The notes beneath the pieces are model-generated. The model saw nothing but the letters and a program-made list of their open reading frames with translations, was not told the DNA's origin and did no database searches. A DNA stretch of 64,000 nucleotides from Cyclobacterium sp. GTDB lineage: Bacteria; Bacteroidota; Bacteroidia; Cytophagales; Cyclobacteriaceae. The position numbers were made by a program, and so were the translations under genes. This document shows positions 37,503 through 47,284 of the stretch, piece after piece. The DNA lies in the NCBI RefSeq assembly GCF_014762705.1, contig NZ_JABURL010000013.1, positions 1-64,000 on the forward strand, written 5' to 3'. Numbering within the stretch: the first letter of the stretch is position 1; the number at the start of each line of letters is the position of its first letter.

Positions 37503-38219
37503 TTAATAATTTGGAGATAAAAGATATTTGCTGTAGAAATTGTCAATAACGGCCACTGCTTCATCAGCGGTATCTACCAGGGCAAAAAGGTTCAGGTCTT
37601 CTTTATTGATATTGGCGTGTTCGGTAAGCACCACCTCTTTGATCCAATCCAACATGCCGGCCCAATAATTCTTACCCACCAAAACGATAGGAAACCTGCC
37701 AATTTTTTTTGTTTGAATCAGTGTGAGGGCCTCGAACAATTCATCCAAAGTTCCGAACCCTCCCGGCAACACGATAAATCCCTGGGAGTATTTGGTGAAC
37801 ATTACCTTTCGTACAAAGAAATAATCAAAAGTAATTAATTTGTCGGGGTCGATGTAGACATTATTGAATTGCTCGAAAGGCAGTAGAATATTAAGCCCCA
37901 CCGACTTGCCTTTTTCAGTATGTGCCCCTTTATTTCCGGCCTCCATGATACCCGGGCCTCCACCTGTAATTACCCCATAGCCATGCCTTACCAGTTTGCC
38001 TGCAATGGATTCCGCTACCTGATAAAAATGATTGTCAGGATTGGTTCTGGCCGACCCGAAAAGAGTAACACAGGGGCCAATTTTCGCCAACTTTTCAAAT
38101 CCTTCTACGAATTCGCTGATCACCTTAAAAACTACCCAGGAATCTGCGCTTTTTATTTCTGCCCAATCTCTTTCCTTAAAAGCTTTTTTAATTTTATCTT
38201 CTTCCTTCAACTGCTCCAT
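37503..38219 (-). CDS. LOG-family protein (TIGR00730, nucleoside 5'-monophosphate phosphoribohydrolase-like)
   Basis: 238 aa Rossmann-fold protein. Diagnostic motifs VITGGGPGIMEAGNKGAHTE and GFIVLPGGFGTLDELFEALT, containing the PGGxGTxxE signature of LOG proteins (often misannotated as lysine decarboxylase). Family members hydrolyse nucleoside monophosphates to free base and ribose 5-phosphate. Likely co-transcribed with the lytic transglycosylase gene that follows. Confidence 0.9.
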   Translation of the reverse strand: MEQLKEEDKIKKAFKERDWAEIKSADSWVVFKVISEFVEGFEKLAKIGPCVTLFGSARTNPDNHFYQVAESIAGKLVRHGYGVITGGGPGIMEAGNKGAHTEKGKSVGLNILLPFEQFNNVYIDPDKLITFDYFFVRKVMFTKYSQGFIVLPGGFGTLDELFEALTLIQTKKIGRFPIVLVGKNYWAGMLDWIKEVVLTEHANINKEDLNLFALVDTADEAVAVIDNFYSKYLLSPNY

Positions 38220-38370
38220 TTTTACCTTTTTTCAAAAAATACCCATTAGTATATCCAACTAATAATAATTTATAAACACAATATATCCGATAAAAACAAA
38301 GGAAACAAGCAAAGGATTCATTTCAATTGATTATAATTTGCTATCAAAAGGCCATAACTTGTTCTGCACC

Positions 38371-38737
38371 GATGACGACGGGTACCCTCTCTGCGAGGGT
38401 GCGATTTTAGATAGTTCAACCTACTGAGAACATCCCAGGCACTTACGGCCGTCTGAACGGAGACGTAAACGCATATCCGATCTTACTGTTCCTTTTTCGG
38501 TTTCATTATGTTCCCGCTCTGGTTCAGATTGCTACGCGGGGCTCGCAATGACGGGGTCCTTCGTCACTGTGAGGGTGCAAACGGGAATAAAAAGGAATCG
38601 ATAATAGCCCGGCACCCTTAGGTAATACGTAAATGGATTTGCGATCTTACCGTCCTCTCTTGGATTTCCTTAAACTCTTGCTCCGGTTCAGATTGCTCCC
38701 TTTTCAGGCTGAGCCTGCCGAAGCCCGGCAAGCTCAG
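38371..38737. repeat. Degenerate intergenic repeats with hairpin
   Basis: Within the ~725-bp gap before gntP two imperfect direct copies are visible. 38464-38536 and 38628-38700 share CGTAAA, GATCTTAC, a spacer, then GGTTCAGATTGCT. Both are preceded by a GAGGGTGC-containing segment (near 38387 and 38571). Copy spacing is 164 bp. At 38709-38737 a strong hairpin occurs (CTGAGCCTGCCG, 5-nt loop, CGGCAAGCTCAG, one G-U pair). Such short repeats are common between Bacteroidota genes. No ORF is supported here. Confidence 0.6.
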
Positions 38738-38945
38738 GGACCAGGAGCGTTGGCGCGCATAATGGCGGGGTCCGTACAGCGACTGAAAAGCCTGATTTTC
38801 TCAATGTTAACCTCCCCAATGATTCTCTACCCTGGCATGCCCATTACCTCATGCTCGATTTCATACTCCTGCTTCAAAATCAGGAAAATCCGGGTTCCCC
38901 ACCAAAAAATGCTTAATATCTAAGATTTTTTTCTTTAATTAAACC

Positions 38946-40307
38946 ATGTATTCAATTTTCCAAACCGATTATTGGCCATTTGTTATCCTTTTAAGCAGTA
39001 TTGGATTGGTAACCTTGTTGATTTCCAAATGGAGGTTTCACCCATTTATTGCATTGGTATTGGCCGCAGTGTTTGTGGGCTTGCTAAGCCCTGCACTGAT
39101 TGCAGAAGAGGGGCTGATGGCCGCCTTTGAATCCCCCATGGAGGCCTTAGGCGATATGGCTGGCAATATTGCCTGGGTCATTGCGCTGGCAGCCATTATC
39201 GGCGCAGCCATGATGGAAAGTGGAGCTGCTGAAAACATCGTCAACCGGCTCCTGAAAACCATGGGTGAAAAGCAGGCTTCCCTGGCATTGATGCTTGCCG
39301 GATTTATCCTTTCCATACCGGTATTTTTGGATACGGTGTTTTTTTTATTGATTCCCCTGGGCATCACACTGGCATTGAAAACAGGGAAAGATTATGTCTT
39401 GTACGTGACAGCTATAGGTGGCGGAGCTGCCATAACGCACAGCATAGTCCCCCCCACGCCGGGTCCTTTGATTATGGCCGAAACCATGGGGCTGGACCTG
39501 GGTATAGTGATCCTTGCCGGGCTGTTTTTAGGTATTTTCCCGGCAGTTTTAGTGATCCTGGTGGGCAAAAGAATGAACCGAAAACTCAATATTCCGGTGC
39601 GGATCAATTTAAACGCCTCACCGGAGGTTGCCAAAAAATTATCACTTTCCCTGTCCCTTGCGCCGATTGTGCTACCCATTATTCTGATAGGCACTGCATC
39701 CTTGTTTGAGGCCATTACCGGTCGATTGCCTGACTGGCTGGCCCTGATGGGAAATAAAAATACGGCCATGGCAGCTGGCACAGGTCTTGCCTTGTATTTA
39801 TGGGCCAGATCGCAAAACCTGGGAGCCAATGCGCTCTGGTCAAAAATAGGAAAACCCCTGGAGATTGGTGGTCTGATCATTCTGATTACCAGCGCAGGGG
39901 GGGCTTATGGAGCCATGATCGGCCAAAGCGGGATTGGTGATGCCATTAAATATGCCACAGATGGCCTGGACATCCACCTTGTTCCCCTGGCCTGGCTGAT
40001 TGCAGCTGTGCTGAAAACAGCTCAGGGTTCGGGCACCGTAGCCATGATTTCCAGCGCAGCCATCATTACAGCCCTGATGGGAAACAATTTTGACCTGCCC
40101 TATCACCCGGTTTACCTGTTGATGGCTATGGGATTTGGTTCCCTTTTTGTATCTTGGATGAATGACAGTGCCTTCTGGGTAGTGGCCAGAATGAGTGGCC
40201 TCACTGAGAAGGAAGCATTAAAAACCTGGACACTTTTACTGGCCATTATATCCCTGGCAGGAATGCTGCAGGTTTGGTTGCTGTCCTGGATAGTACCTTT
40301 AACTTAA
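38946..40307 (+). CDS. GntP-family gluconate/sugar-acid permease
   Basis: 453 aa, about 12-14 hydrophobic segments. Family sequence features include FHPFIALVLAAVFVGLLSPA, TKAxxGSGTVAMIS-like KTAQGSGTVAMISSAAIIT, IVPPTPGPLIMAETMGLDLG and NDSAFWVVARMSGLTEKEAL. Imports gluconate-type or C4 sugar acids with protons. It heads a group with a DenD-like dehydrogenase, suggesting a four-carbon sugar acid such as erythronate; the substrate is inferred from context. Confidence 0.92.
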   Translation: MYSIFQTDYWPFVILLSSIGLVTLLISKWRFHPFIALVLAAVFVGLLSPALIAEEGLMAAFESPMEALGDMAGNIAWVIALAAIIGAAMMESGAAENIVNRLLKTMGEKQASLALMLAGFILSIPVFLDTVFFLLIPLGITLALKTGKDYVLYVTAIGGGAAITHSIVPPTPGPLIMAETMGLDLGIVILAGLFLGIFPAVLVILVGKRMNRKLNIPVRINLNASPEVAKKLSLSLSLAPIVLPIILIGTASLFEAITGRLPDWLALMGNKNTAMAAGTGLALYLWARSQNLGANALWSKIGKPLEIGGLIILITSAGGAYGAMIGQSGIGDAIKYATDGLDIHLVPLAWLIAAVLKTAQGSGTVAMISSAAIITALMGNNFDLPYHPVYLLMAMGFGSLFVSWMNDSAFWVVARMSGLTEKEALKTWTLLLAIISLAGMLQVWLLSWIVPLT

Positions 40308-40324
40308 AAATAACCCAATTACCT

Positions 40325-41284
40325 ATGCATGTATTGATTATCGGAGCAGGAGGATTTATAGGGAGCCGGCTGGCCATGGAATTCCGGCAAAATAACCCCT
40401 CAGCTTCCATCAGCCTTTTCGACCGACAATTCCCTGAATCCCTGAAAAAAGACCCAGGCTTTAGCTGTGTGGAGGGAGATTTTGGGGACCAGACTCAAAC
40501 AGACCTGTTGCTGGAAAAAAAACCCGATTTGATTTTTCACCTCGCCGCAGTAGTTAGTGGTGAAGCAGAGAAAAATTTTGACCTGGGCATGAAAGTCAAT
40601 CTCAAAGGTTCATTGCACCTGTTGGAAAAATGCCGTGCACTGGGGCATCAGCCCCGAATCGTATTTGCCAGTTCATGTGGTATTTTTGGCGGAGATGTCC
40701 GGCAGGTCATTTCGGAAAATACTGCCCCAAAGCCCAGAAGCTCCTATGGTACCCAAAAGGCCATCGTAGACCTGCTGATGAATGACTATAGCCGCAGGGG
40801 TTTTGTGGACGCCCGCTGCCTGAGGCTGCCCACCATCACAGTTCGCCCGGGAAAACCCAATGCCGCCACTTCCTCATTTTTAAGCGGCATCATCCGCGAA
40901 CCACTGAATGGACAGCAGGCCAGCTATCCGGTAGATCCTGCATCGGAATTCTGGATCCTTTCTCCCAAACAGGTAGTGAAAAACTTTATCCATGCCGCCG
41001 CATTGGATGCGGAAGTGATAGGGGAGGACCGCTGCATCAACCTGCCGGGCCTGACCGTTTCGGTGCAACACATGATCGATTGCCTGGAAAAAGTGGCGGG
41101 ACCAGAAGTAATCCAACGCCTTACCTACGAACCAGATCGTTTTTTGCAAAGTATTGTTTTGACCTGGCCACCCCATTTTGATACCCAAAAAGCGGATCAA
41201 CTCGGGTTTACCGCCGACAGAGATGTGGAAGAAATTATCCGGAACTATATCCGGGAAGAAAATATTCAACTACAAAATTTATGA
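40325..41284 (+). CDS. denD: D-erythronate dehydrogenase-like NAD-dependent SDR (DenD)
   Basis: 319 aa from ATG 40325 ([20 protein letters not shown]), chosen because the Rossmann GxxGxxG begins there; the ORF opens at 40274 inside gntP. Extended-SDR features: catalytic YGTQKAIVD (Tyr, Lys) and FASSCG. The segment [20 protein letters not shown], then [10 protein letters not shown], is characteristic of D-erythronate dehydrogenase, which oxidises C2 of erythronate. It overlaps the next gene by 4 nt (ATGA). The kinase (DenK) and isomerase expected for a full pathway are not seen nearby. Confidence 0.85.
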   Translation: MHVLIIGAGGFIGSRLAMEFRQNNPSASISLFDRQFPESLKKDPGFSCVEGDFGDQTQTDLLLEKKPDLIFHLAAVVSGEAEKNFDLGMKVNLKGSLHLLEKCRALGHQPRIVFASSCGIFGGDVRQVISENTAPKPRSSYGTQKAIVDLLMNDYSRRGFVDARCLRLPTITVRPGKPNAATSSFLSGIIREPLNGQQASYPVDPASEFWILSPKQVVKNFIHAAALDAEVIGEDRCINLPGLTVSVQHMIDCLEKVAGPEVIQRLTYEPDRFLQSIVLTWPPHFDTQKADQLGFTADRDVEEIIRNYIREENIQLQNL

Positions 41285-42033
41285 ATGAGGAAGTTAAAAC
41301 CGCTATCATAACAGGTGCCGGTTCAGGGATTGGCAGGGCAGTGGCACAAGCACTGGGCAGGGAAGGCTGGAGTCTGATCCTCACGGGTAGAAAAGAAGAG
41401 CCGCTTAAAGAAACAGCGCGGCTTTGCACTGGAAAAGGTCACCTGGTCTGCCCTGCAGATATTACCGACCCAGCCGATGTAAGACAACTTTTTTTAAAGA
41501 CGGAGCAAAGCTTTGGCCGGCTGGACCTGTTGTTTAACAATGCCGGTGTAAATGCCCCTTCAGTACCTTTGGAAGAACTGGCCTTTGCCGATTGGAAAAT
41601 GGTCATAGACACCAACCTTACAGGTGCCTTTCTTTGCACCCAGGAAGCCTTCAGGCTGATGCAGAAACAGCGGCCAAAAGGTGGGCGCATCATCAATAAT
41701 GGATCACTTTCAGCGCATGCCCCCAGGCCCTTGTCAGTGGCCTATACCGCAAGCAAACATGCCATCACCGGCCTCACCCGATCCACCAACCTGGATGGCA
41801 GGCCTCACGATATCGTCTGCGGGCAAATCGATATTGGCAATGCGAAAAGCGCCATGACCCAAAAGATTGAAAAAGGCATTCTGCAGGCAGATGGGACGCA
41901 CAAGGTTGAGCCTACCATGGATGTGGCTGAGGTAGGCCGGGCTGTTGTCTATATGGCTGGCCTACCCCTGGATACCAATATTCCCTGGATTACAGTGATG
42001 GCCAGTGGCATGCCTTACATGGGTAGGGGTTAA
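41281..42033 (+). CDS. Short-chain dehydrogenase/reductase
   Basis: Classical SDR, 250 aa. NAD(P)-binding [20 protein letters not shown] motif in [12 protein letters not shown], and catalytic [20 protein letters not shown] (Ser, Tyr-x3-Lys). Coupled to denD by a 4-nt overlap, so it likely acts on the same sugar-acid catabolic route. The exact substrate cannot be read from sequence. Confidence 0.9.
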   Translation: MNEEVKTAIITGAGSGIGRAVAQALGREGWSLILTGRKEEPLKETARLCTGKGHLVCPADITDPADVRQLFLKTEQSFGRLDLLFNNAGVNAPSVPLEELAFADWKMVIDTNLTGAFLCTQEAFRLMQKQRPKGGRIINNGSLSAHAPRPLSVAYTASKHAITGLTRSTNLDGRPHDIVCGQIDIGNAKSAMTQKIEKGILQADGTHKVEPTMDVAEVGRAVVYMAGLPLDTNIPWITVMASGMPYMGRG

Positions 42034-42127
42034 AATGGCCCGTTTTGCTTCCCAATGGGTAAAACAATAGGAATAATCCCTATTTGGTCCAGCTCTTAAA
42101 TATTGAAACATGTTAATCTTCCTGCAT

Positions 42128-44080
42128 ATGCGTCCTTTCCTTATTATTTTGATTCTGCTGCTGGGGGCAGCTTGCCAGCATCCGCAATCCACCACAATTG
42201 AAACAAGTGCTGAATTTACCCGGGTCAACTATAACCGACCGGATGCCACCGCTTTCCTGGGTGTTGGACTTTGGGCCTGGCCCCTGCCTATGGACTATGA
42301 CGGGGATGGTGACATGGATCTGCTGGTTTCCTGCCCGGACAAGCCCTTTAACGGGCTTTACTTTTTCGAAAATACCAGTGGGGAAGCCTTTCCGGTATTT
42401 GCTCCTCCGGTACGGTTAGGAGATGCCATTTCCAAGGTTCAGATTTCACATACCGGACTGGGGGCACCAAAGGTGACCATTCCCGGTGCCGAACTTCAGG
42501 ATTTCCGCACAGCCCTTGATTCCCTGCCTGAGGCGCTGTTTCCTATTGAAGAACTCACCAAGGATTTAGGGAAGAGCCCCCGCTTCAATCAATGGAAAAT
42601 GGCCGATTACGATGGAGACGGAGACCTGGATATACTGGTCGGTATGGACGACTGGTCGGACTATGGCTGGGACAACGCTTATGATAGTACCGGCATTTGG
42701 GTGAATGGCCCCTTGCATGGTTATGTGTACCTTTTGGAAAACCGGGACGGTGAATACCATAACCGCGGGCGGCTACAGGGCGGGGGAGAGGAAATCGACG
42801 TGTACGGCGCTCCTTCTCCTAACCTGGCGGATTTTGATGGGGACGGGGACCTGGATTTGATTTGTGGAGAATTTCTGGACCGCATGACCTATTTCGAAAA
42901 CGTGGGCAGCCGGGAGCAACCTGTATATAGCAAAGGCGTATTTTTGGAAAACCAGGAAGGTACCATCAAAATGGACCTGGAGATGATCATCCCTGTGGCC
43001 GTTGATTGGGACAAGGATGGCCATGTAGACCTGATTGTAGGGGATGAAGACGGCAGGGTGGCCTGGCTGCAAAATACCGGGGAAATCCACAAAGGGATCC
43101 CGGAATTCACTTCTCCCAGGTATTTCCGGCAGCAAGCCGATCATTTGAAATTTGGTGCCCTCGTAACTCCCGTAAGTGTGGATTGGGACCAGGATGGAGA
43201 TGAAGATATCATAGCCGGAAATTCGGCCGGCCACATTGCCTTTATCGAAAATCTAAGTGGTGGGCCTGAACCCCGATGGGCAGAGCCGGAATTACTGGAA
43301 GTAAAAGGGGAGGCCATACGCATACAGGCTGGAGACAATGGGTCCATTCAGGGGCCTGCCGAAGCCAAATGGGGCTACACCACCCTCTCTGTGGCGGACT
43401 GGGATGGTGACGGTCATCAGGATATTATCTTTAATTCCATCTGGGGCAAAGTGGAATGGATCCAAAATACCGGAACGGAACTCCAGGAACCCCAGCCCGT
43501 CAGGATAGACTGGGGAGATCAGGATCCGCCCTATCCGGCCTGGAATTGGTGGAAGCCGGCCGCAGATGAACTGGTTACCCAATGGAGAACTACCCCCTAT
43601 GCCATCGATTGGGACAAAGATGGGATCATGGACCTGGTCATGCTGGACCATGAGGGCTATCTGGCCTGGTATCAGGGCAGCAGCAAAGAAGGAACCACCA
43701 TCCTGAAGCCGGGAAAAAGAATCTTTTTTGGCAAAAACGGAGCAACCTTTAACAACAAAAATATAGTTGAGGATACAGGAGATGGCCTGCTACGGCTTAA
43801 TACCGCAGAGGCGGGTAGCAGTGGCAGAAGAAAAATCACTTTTGTGGACTGGGATAATGATGGCGACCTTGACCTGTTGGTGAATAGTCTGAATGTATCC
43901 CTTTTCGAAAATATCAACCAAAGCCCGGATAAAGTAGTTTTTCAATACCACGAGCCGTTCACCGAGCAAATGCTTGCCGGTCATACTACTAGTCCTACTT
44001 TTGTGGATTGGGATAAAGATGGCGTTTGGGAATTGTTGGTAGGGGGCGAAGATGGGCATTTTTATTACCTGCCCAGGTAA
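42128..44080 (+). CDS. FG-GAP/VCBS-repeat lipoprotein
   Basis: 650 aa from ATG 42128, lipoprotein signal MRPFLIILILLLGAAC. About nine DxDxDG calcium-binding repeats, e.g. MDYDGDGDMDLLVS, ADYDGDGDLDILVGMDD, VDWDKDGHVDLIVGDEDG, VDWDQDGDEDIIAGNSAG and VDWDKDGVWELLVGGEDGH, consistent with a beta-propeller of FG-GAP type. The trp-rich insertion PPYPAWNWWKPAADELVTQW lies between repeats. Outer-membrane or surface location expected. It begins 94 bp after the SDR gene and may be part of the sugar-acid locus, though no enzymatic motif was recognised. Confidence 0.85.
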   Translation: MRPFLIILILLLGAACQHPQSTTIETSAEFTRVNYNRPDATAFLGVGLWAWPLPMDYDGDGDMDLLVSCPDKPFNGLYFFENTSGEAFPVFAPPVRLGDAISKVQISHTGLGAPKVTIPGAELQDFRTALDSLPEALFPIEELTKDLGKSPRFNQWKMADYDGDGDLDILVGMDDWSDYGWDNAYDSTGIWVNGPLHGYVYLLENRDGEYHNRGRLQGGGEEIDVYGAPSPNLADFDGDGDLDLICGEFLDRMTYFENVGSREQPVYSKGVFLENQEGTIKMDLEMIIPVAVDWDKDGHVDLIVGDEDGRVAWLQNTGEIHKGIPEFTSPRYFRQQADHLKFGALVTPVSVDWDQDGDEDIIAGNSAGHIAFIENLSGGPEPRWAEPELLEVKGEAIRIQAGDNGSIQGPAEAKWGYTTLSVADWDGDGHQDIIFNSIWGKVEWIQNTGTELQEPQPVRIDWGDQDPPYPAWNWWKPAADELVTQWRTTPYAIDWDKDGIMDLVMLDHEGYLAWYQGSSKEGTTILKPGKRIFFGKNGATFNNKNIVEDTGDGLLRLNTAEAGSSGRRKITFVDWDNDGDLDLLVNSLNVSLFENINQSPDKVVFQYHEPFTEQMLAGHTTSPTFVDWDKDGVWELLVGGEDGHFYYLPR

Positions 44081-44113
44081 GAATTTATGGTGTCAAAATT
44101 ATTTTCTGGACTG

Positions 44114-44228
44114 AATCCGGACAAGTTCGATTAAAACATGGAGGTATTCCCTGTTGAATAGTGGTACATTTTCATATTGGCTGTAGATTTGTAAAAACTT
44201 TCACCGCAAGATTTTCCGGATTCATCCC
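44114..44228. repeat. Flanking repeat copy A (~114 bp)
   Basis: Imperfect direct copy of 46201-46314; both lie outside the IS110-family transposase. Shared blocks include AACATGGAGGT, GGCTGTAGATTTGTAAAAA and TTCACCGCAAGATTTTC, and most positions agree with a single 1-nt gap. It lies in the 3' region of the VCBS gene. Non-coding by appearance. Confidence 0.75.
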
Positions 44229-44399
44229 TATTAAAAACGATAGGGAGATATTAAATTCTAAAATCAAGTAGAATTTTGAAAATTTTTTTTTAATTGTCTT
44301 TTAATAATTAATTGGATTATACTGGTTTTATAAATTGGACCTTAATCTTGTGAATTGATTCTTCTTTCCTCTTTCTTTTTGTTTCAAGTGAACTGCATT

Positions 44400-44622
44400 T
44401 TTAAAAATGACACAATTTAAGGAAACATGCGTTTAATGCATTGACCGTCATAGCAGTTAAGATCGTGATTTTGATTAGTGCCAGATCCTGTGGTCAAGTG
44501 TGATCCCGACCGCTTTTGAACCCAATATTGGTGACAGGTTTACCAGATCCCGTTTAACAGAATAAGTATTCGTTAGCGGCTGGGCTTTGGCGGTTATATT
44601 ATCAACCCAAAAATAAACGATC
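44400..44622 (+). ncRNA. Putative IS110 bridge-RNA region (non-coding left end)
   Basis: IS110-group elements encode a structured guide (bridge) RNA in the non-coding DNA 5' of the transposase. This stretch sits in that position and has short complementary segments (GGTC/GACC around 44493-44512, TGGT/ACCA around 44530-44545). No homologous RNA was compared; the call rests on position and weak folding signals only. Confidence 0.3.
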
Positions 44623-45954
44623 ATGAAAACCAACAAGAAGACGAAAATCAGCATGGTCAACCCCGATGCTGCAGGGGTCGACATCGGAGGTTCGTTTCAT
44701 TTTGTAGCCGTTCCGGCAGACAGGTCGTAGACTCCCGTAAGAAGGTTTGGCAGTTTTACCAGAGACCTTCATGAACTGGCAAAATGGCTGAAACAATGCC
44801 ATATAAAGACGGTGGCGATGGAATCCACAGGTATTTATTGGCTACAATTGTTTTTAATACTTGAGGAGTACGGTTTTGAAGTTTTTCTGGTGAATGCACA
44901 ACACATTAAAAACGTTTCGGGAAGAAAGACAGATGTACTGGACTGTCAATGGATTCAACAGCTGCATTCATATGGACTGCTTTCTGCCAGTTTCCAGCCC
45001 GAAGAAATGATTAGGACACTCCGCGGTTACATGAGGCACAGGAAAAACCTCACCCAGGACTACTCTACCCAGGTCCTGCGCATTCAAAAGGCCTTCGAAC
45101 AGCTCAATGTGAAGCTACACAATGTAATTACGGACATCACGGGAAAATCTGGCCAGCTCATCATACGGGCGATACTTGCCGGGGAACGTGACGCCGGGAG
45201 ACTGGCCTCGCTTGCCTCAGACAGAGTCAAGGCAAAAAAAGAAGATATCATACTCTCCCTGGAAGGTAACTGGAAGGACGGGCCGCTGTTTGAGTTGAGG
45301 CAGTCATTCGAGCTTTACCTGATATACAAACAAAAGATAGCCGAATGTGATAACCAAATTAAGGAGCACATGGAAATACTGGCAAGCAAGGAAAACACCG
45401 AACTAAGTCAGAATCTTCCAAGAAAAGTATATACTAAGAACAGGCTGAACTTTAACGCAACCCCATACCTGAAGAACATTACGGGTGTAGACCTAACGGA
45501 GGTATTCGGAATAAGCGAGGTCAGCGCTATGGAGATCGTTTCAGAAGTCGGCCTTGATCTTAGCAAATGGCCTACGGAGAAGCACTTTATCTCCTGGCTA
45601 AATCTCTGTCCCAACAACCGAATATCTGGAGGAAAACTATTGAGAAACAAACGGAAGAAGAGTAAAAACAAAGCAGGGCAGGCTTTTAGGATGGCAGCAT
45701 ATGCGCTCCAGAGAAGCGAACACTACCTCGGGGCCTTTTACCGAAGGATGAAGGCAAAAGGAGGCCCACTGTACGCTACCAAGGCAACGGCCAGAAAACT
45801 GGCTGTGATTTTTTACAACATGATCGGAAACCAGACGGAATTCACCCCTATTCCCATTGAAGAATACGATAAAAAATTTAGGGATAAACGCATGGTATAC
45901 CTTAAAAGACAGGCATCAAAATTAGGTCTTGAATTGGTAGAGGCAGTGCTTTAG
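44623..45954 (+). pseudogene. IS110-family DEDD transposase interrupted by one amber codon
   Basis: From ATG 44623 the frame reads MKTNKKTKISMVNPDAAGVD, IGGSFHFVAVPADRS, then TAG at 44728-44730, and continues in the same frame TPVRRFGSFTRDLHELAKWL to the stop at 45954. The DEDD residues are all recognisable (GVDIGG before the stop; MESTGIYW, RKTDVLDCQW after it), as is the C-terminal Transposase_20 domain with KNITGVDLTEVFGISEVSAM and NNRISGGKLL (catalytic Ser region). A start at GTG 44812 would lack the first catalytic Asp. Full length would be 443 aa with one nonsense change, so inactivation is recent or the stop is read through. Confidence 0.85.
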
Positions 45955-46200
45955 TTTAAACTGTTTCTTAAGAGACAAAAAGAAACAAAAAATTCAAGAC
46001 AAAAAATCCTTCCTCCCGCCACCCAGCCGCGCACCTCGGTTTTTTGTCGGCCCAGGGCTCTTTTCGTATATCAATAAAATTTTTGTTTTATTTTTTAGCC
46101 TCTTAATTCACTTGGGCAAGTGATTAATAGACTAAAATAGGAAAGATACTAACATTAGAAAATTCAATTTTCAGTACATCACTACATGTGATTCACCCTA

Positions 46201-46314
46201 TATCCGGATAAATGGGATTAAACATGGAGGTTTGCCCTGATTAATAAAAGTACAATTTCATATCGGCTGTAGATTTGTAAAAATCTTCACCGCAAGATTT
46301 TCGGGATTCATCGC
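46201..46314. repeat. Flanking repeat copy B (~114 bp)
   Basis: Imperfect direct copy of 44114-44228, placed on the other side of the transposase gene. It ends about 113 bp before the start of the 195-aa exported protein. Confidence 0.75.
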
Positions 46315-46427
46315 AAACTTTTTCAGGTTGATCTCCTTCCCGGATTCAGGCCCTTTATCCTCCTTATGTTTGACCTATAAATCATTCAACAATAGTCTGC
46401 CAGCTGGCAGGCATAAATCGAAAAAAC

Positions 46428-47015
46428 ATGAAAAACATAATGAAAATTTCCGTAATAGTCGCATTAGTTCTGGTATCCTTAACCAGCATGACGCCTGTCC
46501 CAACCAATACCCTGATCAGTAGCCATGAGGGTAAAAATCTGTTTTTTACCCTGGATTCCAATGCTAAATCCTCGACCATAAAAATTACAGATAAAACCGC
46601 CAATACCTTATTTTATACTACCGTATATGACAACAATTACGCTAAAAAGTTTAACCTGGAACAACTGGCATCGGGCACCTATTACTTTTCCATAGATAAC
46701 CCTCAGGCCAGCGTGACTTACACGCTTGATGTCAAAGGCGATAAAATAGCCATCACCCAAAAAGAGGAAAAAATCGCAACTTCTGTCTTTAAAGTAATTG
46801 GAGACAAAGTGATTTTAACTTTATCGGACGAAGAGCTGAAAAAAGTGGACATAAAAATCACCAACAGCAGCGAAGACGAAATATTCAGTGCTTCTGAAAA
46901 GGTAAATGGAAGTTTTGACAAAGTTTTTAACTTTGAAAAAGCCATAAAGGACGAATATACCATCACCGTAAAAGATGGGAAAAAGACCTACTTCCAACAT
47001 TTCACAATAGATTAA
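46428..47015 (+). CDS. Exported beta-rich protein of unknown function
   Basis: 195 aa. A signal peptide (MKNIMKISVIVALVLVSLTS) is followed by two similar Ig-like beta modules: STIKITDKTANTLFYTTVYD with LEQLASGTYYFSIDNPQ, and VDIKITNSSEDEIFSASEKV with FEKAIKDEYTITVKDGKK. The modules look like DUF3244-type or secretion-tail-type sandwiches of Bacteroidota. A terminator follows. Function not recognised. Confidence 0.75.
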   Translation: MKNIMKISVIVALVLVSLTSMTPVPTNTLISSHEGKNLFFTLDSNAKSSTIKITDKTANTLFYTTVYDNNYAKKFNLEQLASGTYYFSIDNPQASVTYTLDVKGDKIAITQKEEKIATSVFKVIGDKVILTLSDEELKKVDIKITNSSEDEIFSASEKVNGSFDKVFNFEKAIKDEYTITVKDGKKTYFQHFTID

Positions 47016-47053
47016 CTCAGGAAAACTCAATTAAGGGGAATGGATTACCCCAG

Positions 47054-47086
47054 AGAAACCGGTCTTTACAGGTCGGTTTCTTTTTA
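47054..47086 (+). terminator. Rho-independent terminator
   Basis: Perfect 8-bp arms AGAAACCG and CGGTTTCT with a 12-nt loop, followed by TTTTTA, 38 bp after the stop of the exported-protein gene. Confidence 0.85.
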
Positions 47087-47284
47087 TGCCTTTTCAGGCG
47101 ATACAAATTCAGGACAGCAATAATTTTATTATTCAATTCTTATTCAAAATGCTTACCTTAGGCTAGCTGCGACACAAATCGTATGGAAAGTACAAATGCT
47201 ATTAGTCAATATTACCAAACTCCATCTTCCTAAGGGTACCGGGAGCTGTTTTTCCTGTACTATCGCAACAAACCATGAGAAGAG

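Larger units (their letters stand above)
44400..46050 (+). mobile_element. IS110-family insertion sequence (approximate ends)
   Basis: Element built around the DEDD transposase gene. IS110 elements usually lack terminal inverted repeats, so ends cannot be fixed from one copy. Right of the gene there is a 9-bp inverted repeat GACAAAAAA/TTTTTTGTC (45998-46006, 46040-46048). Both boundaries are guesses within the interval limited by the two flanking 114-bp repeats. Confidence 0.55.

Noticed and set aside
44475-44802. Small minus-strand ORFs across the IS110 5' region
   Set aside because: Antisense to the transposase start; no similarity.
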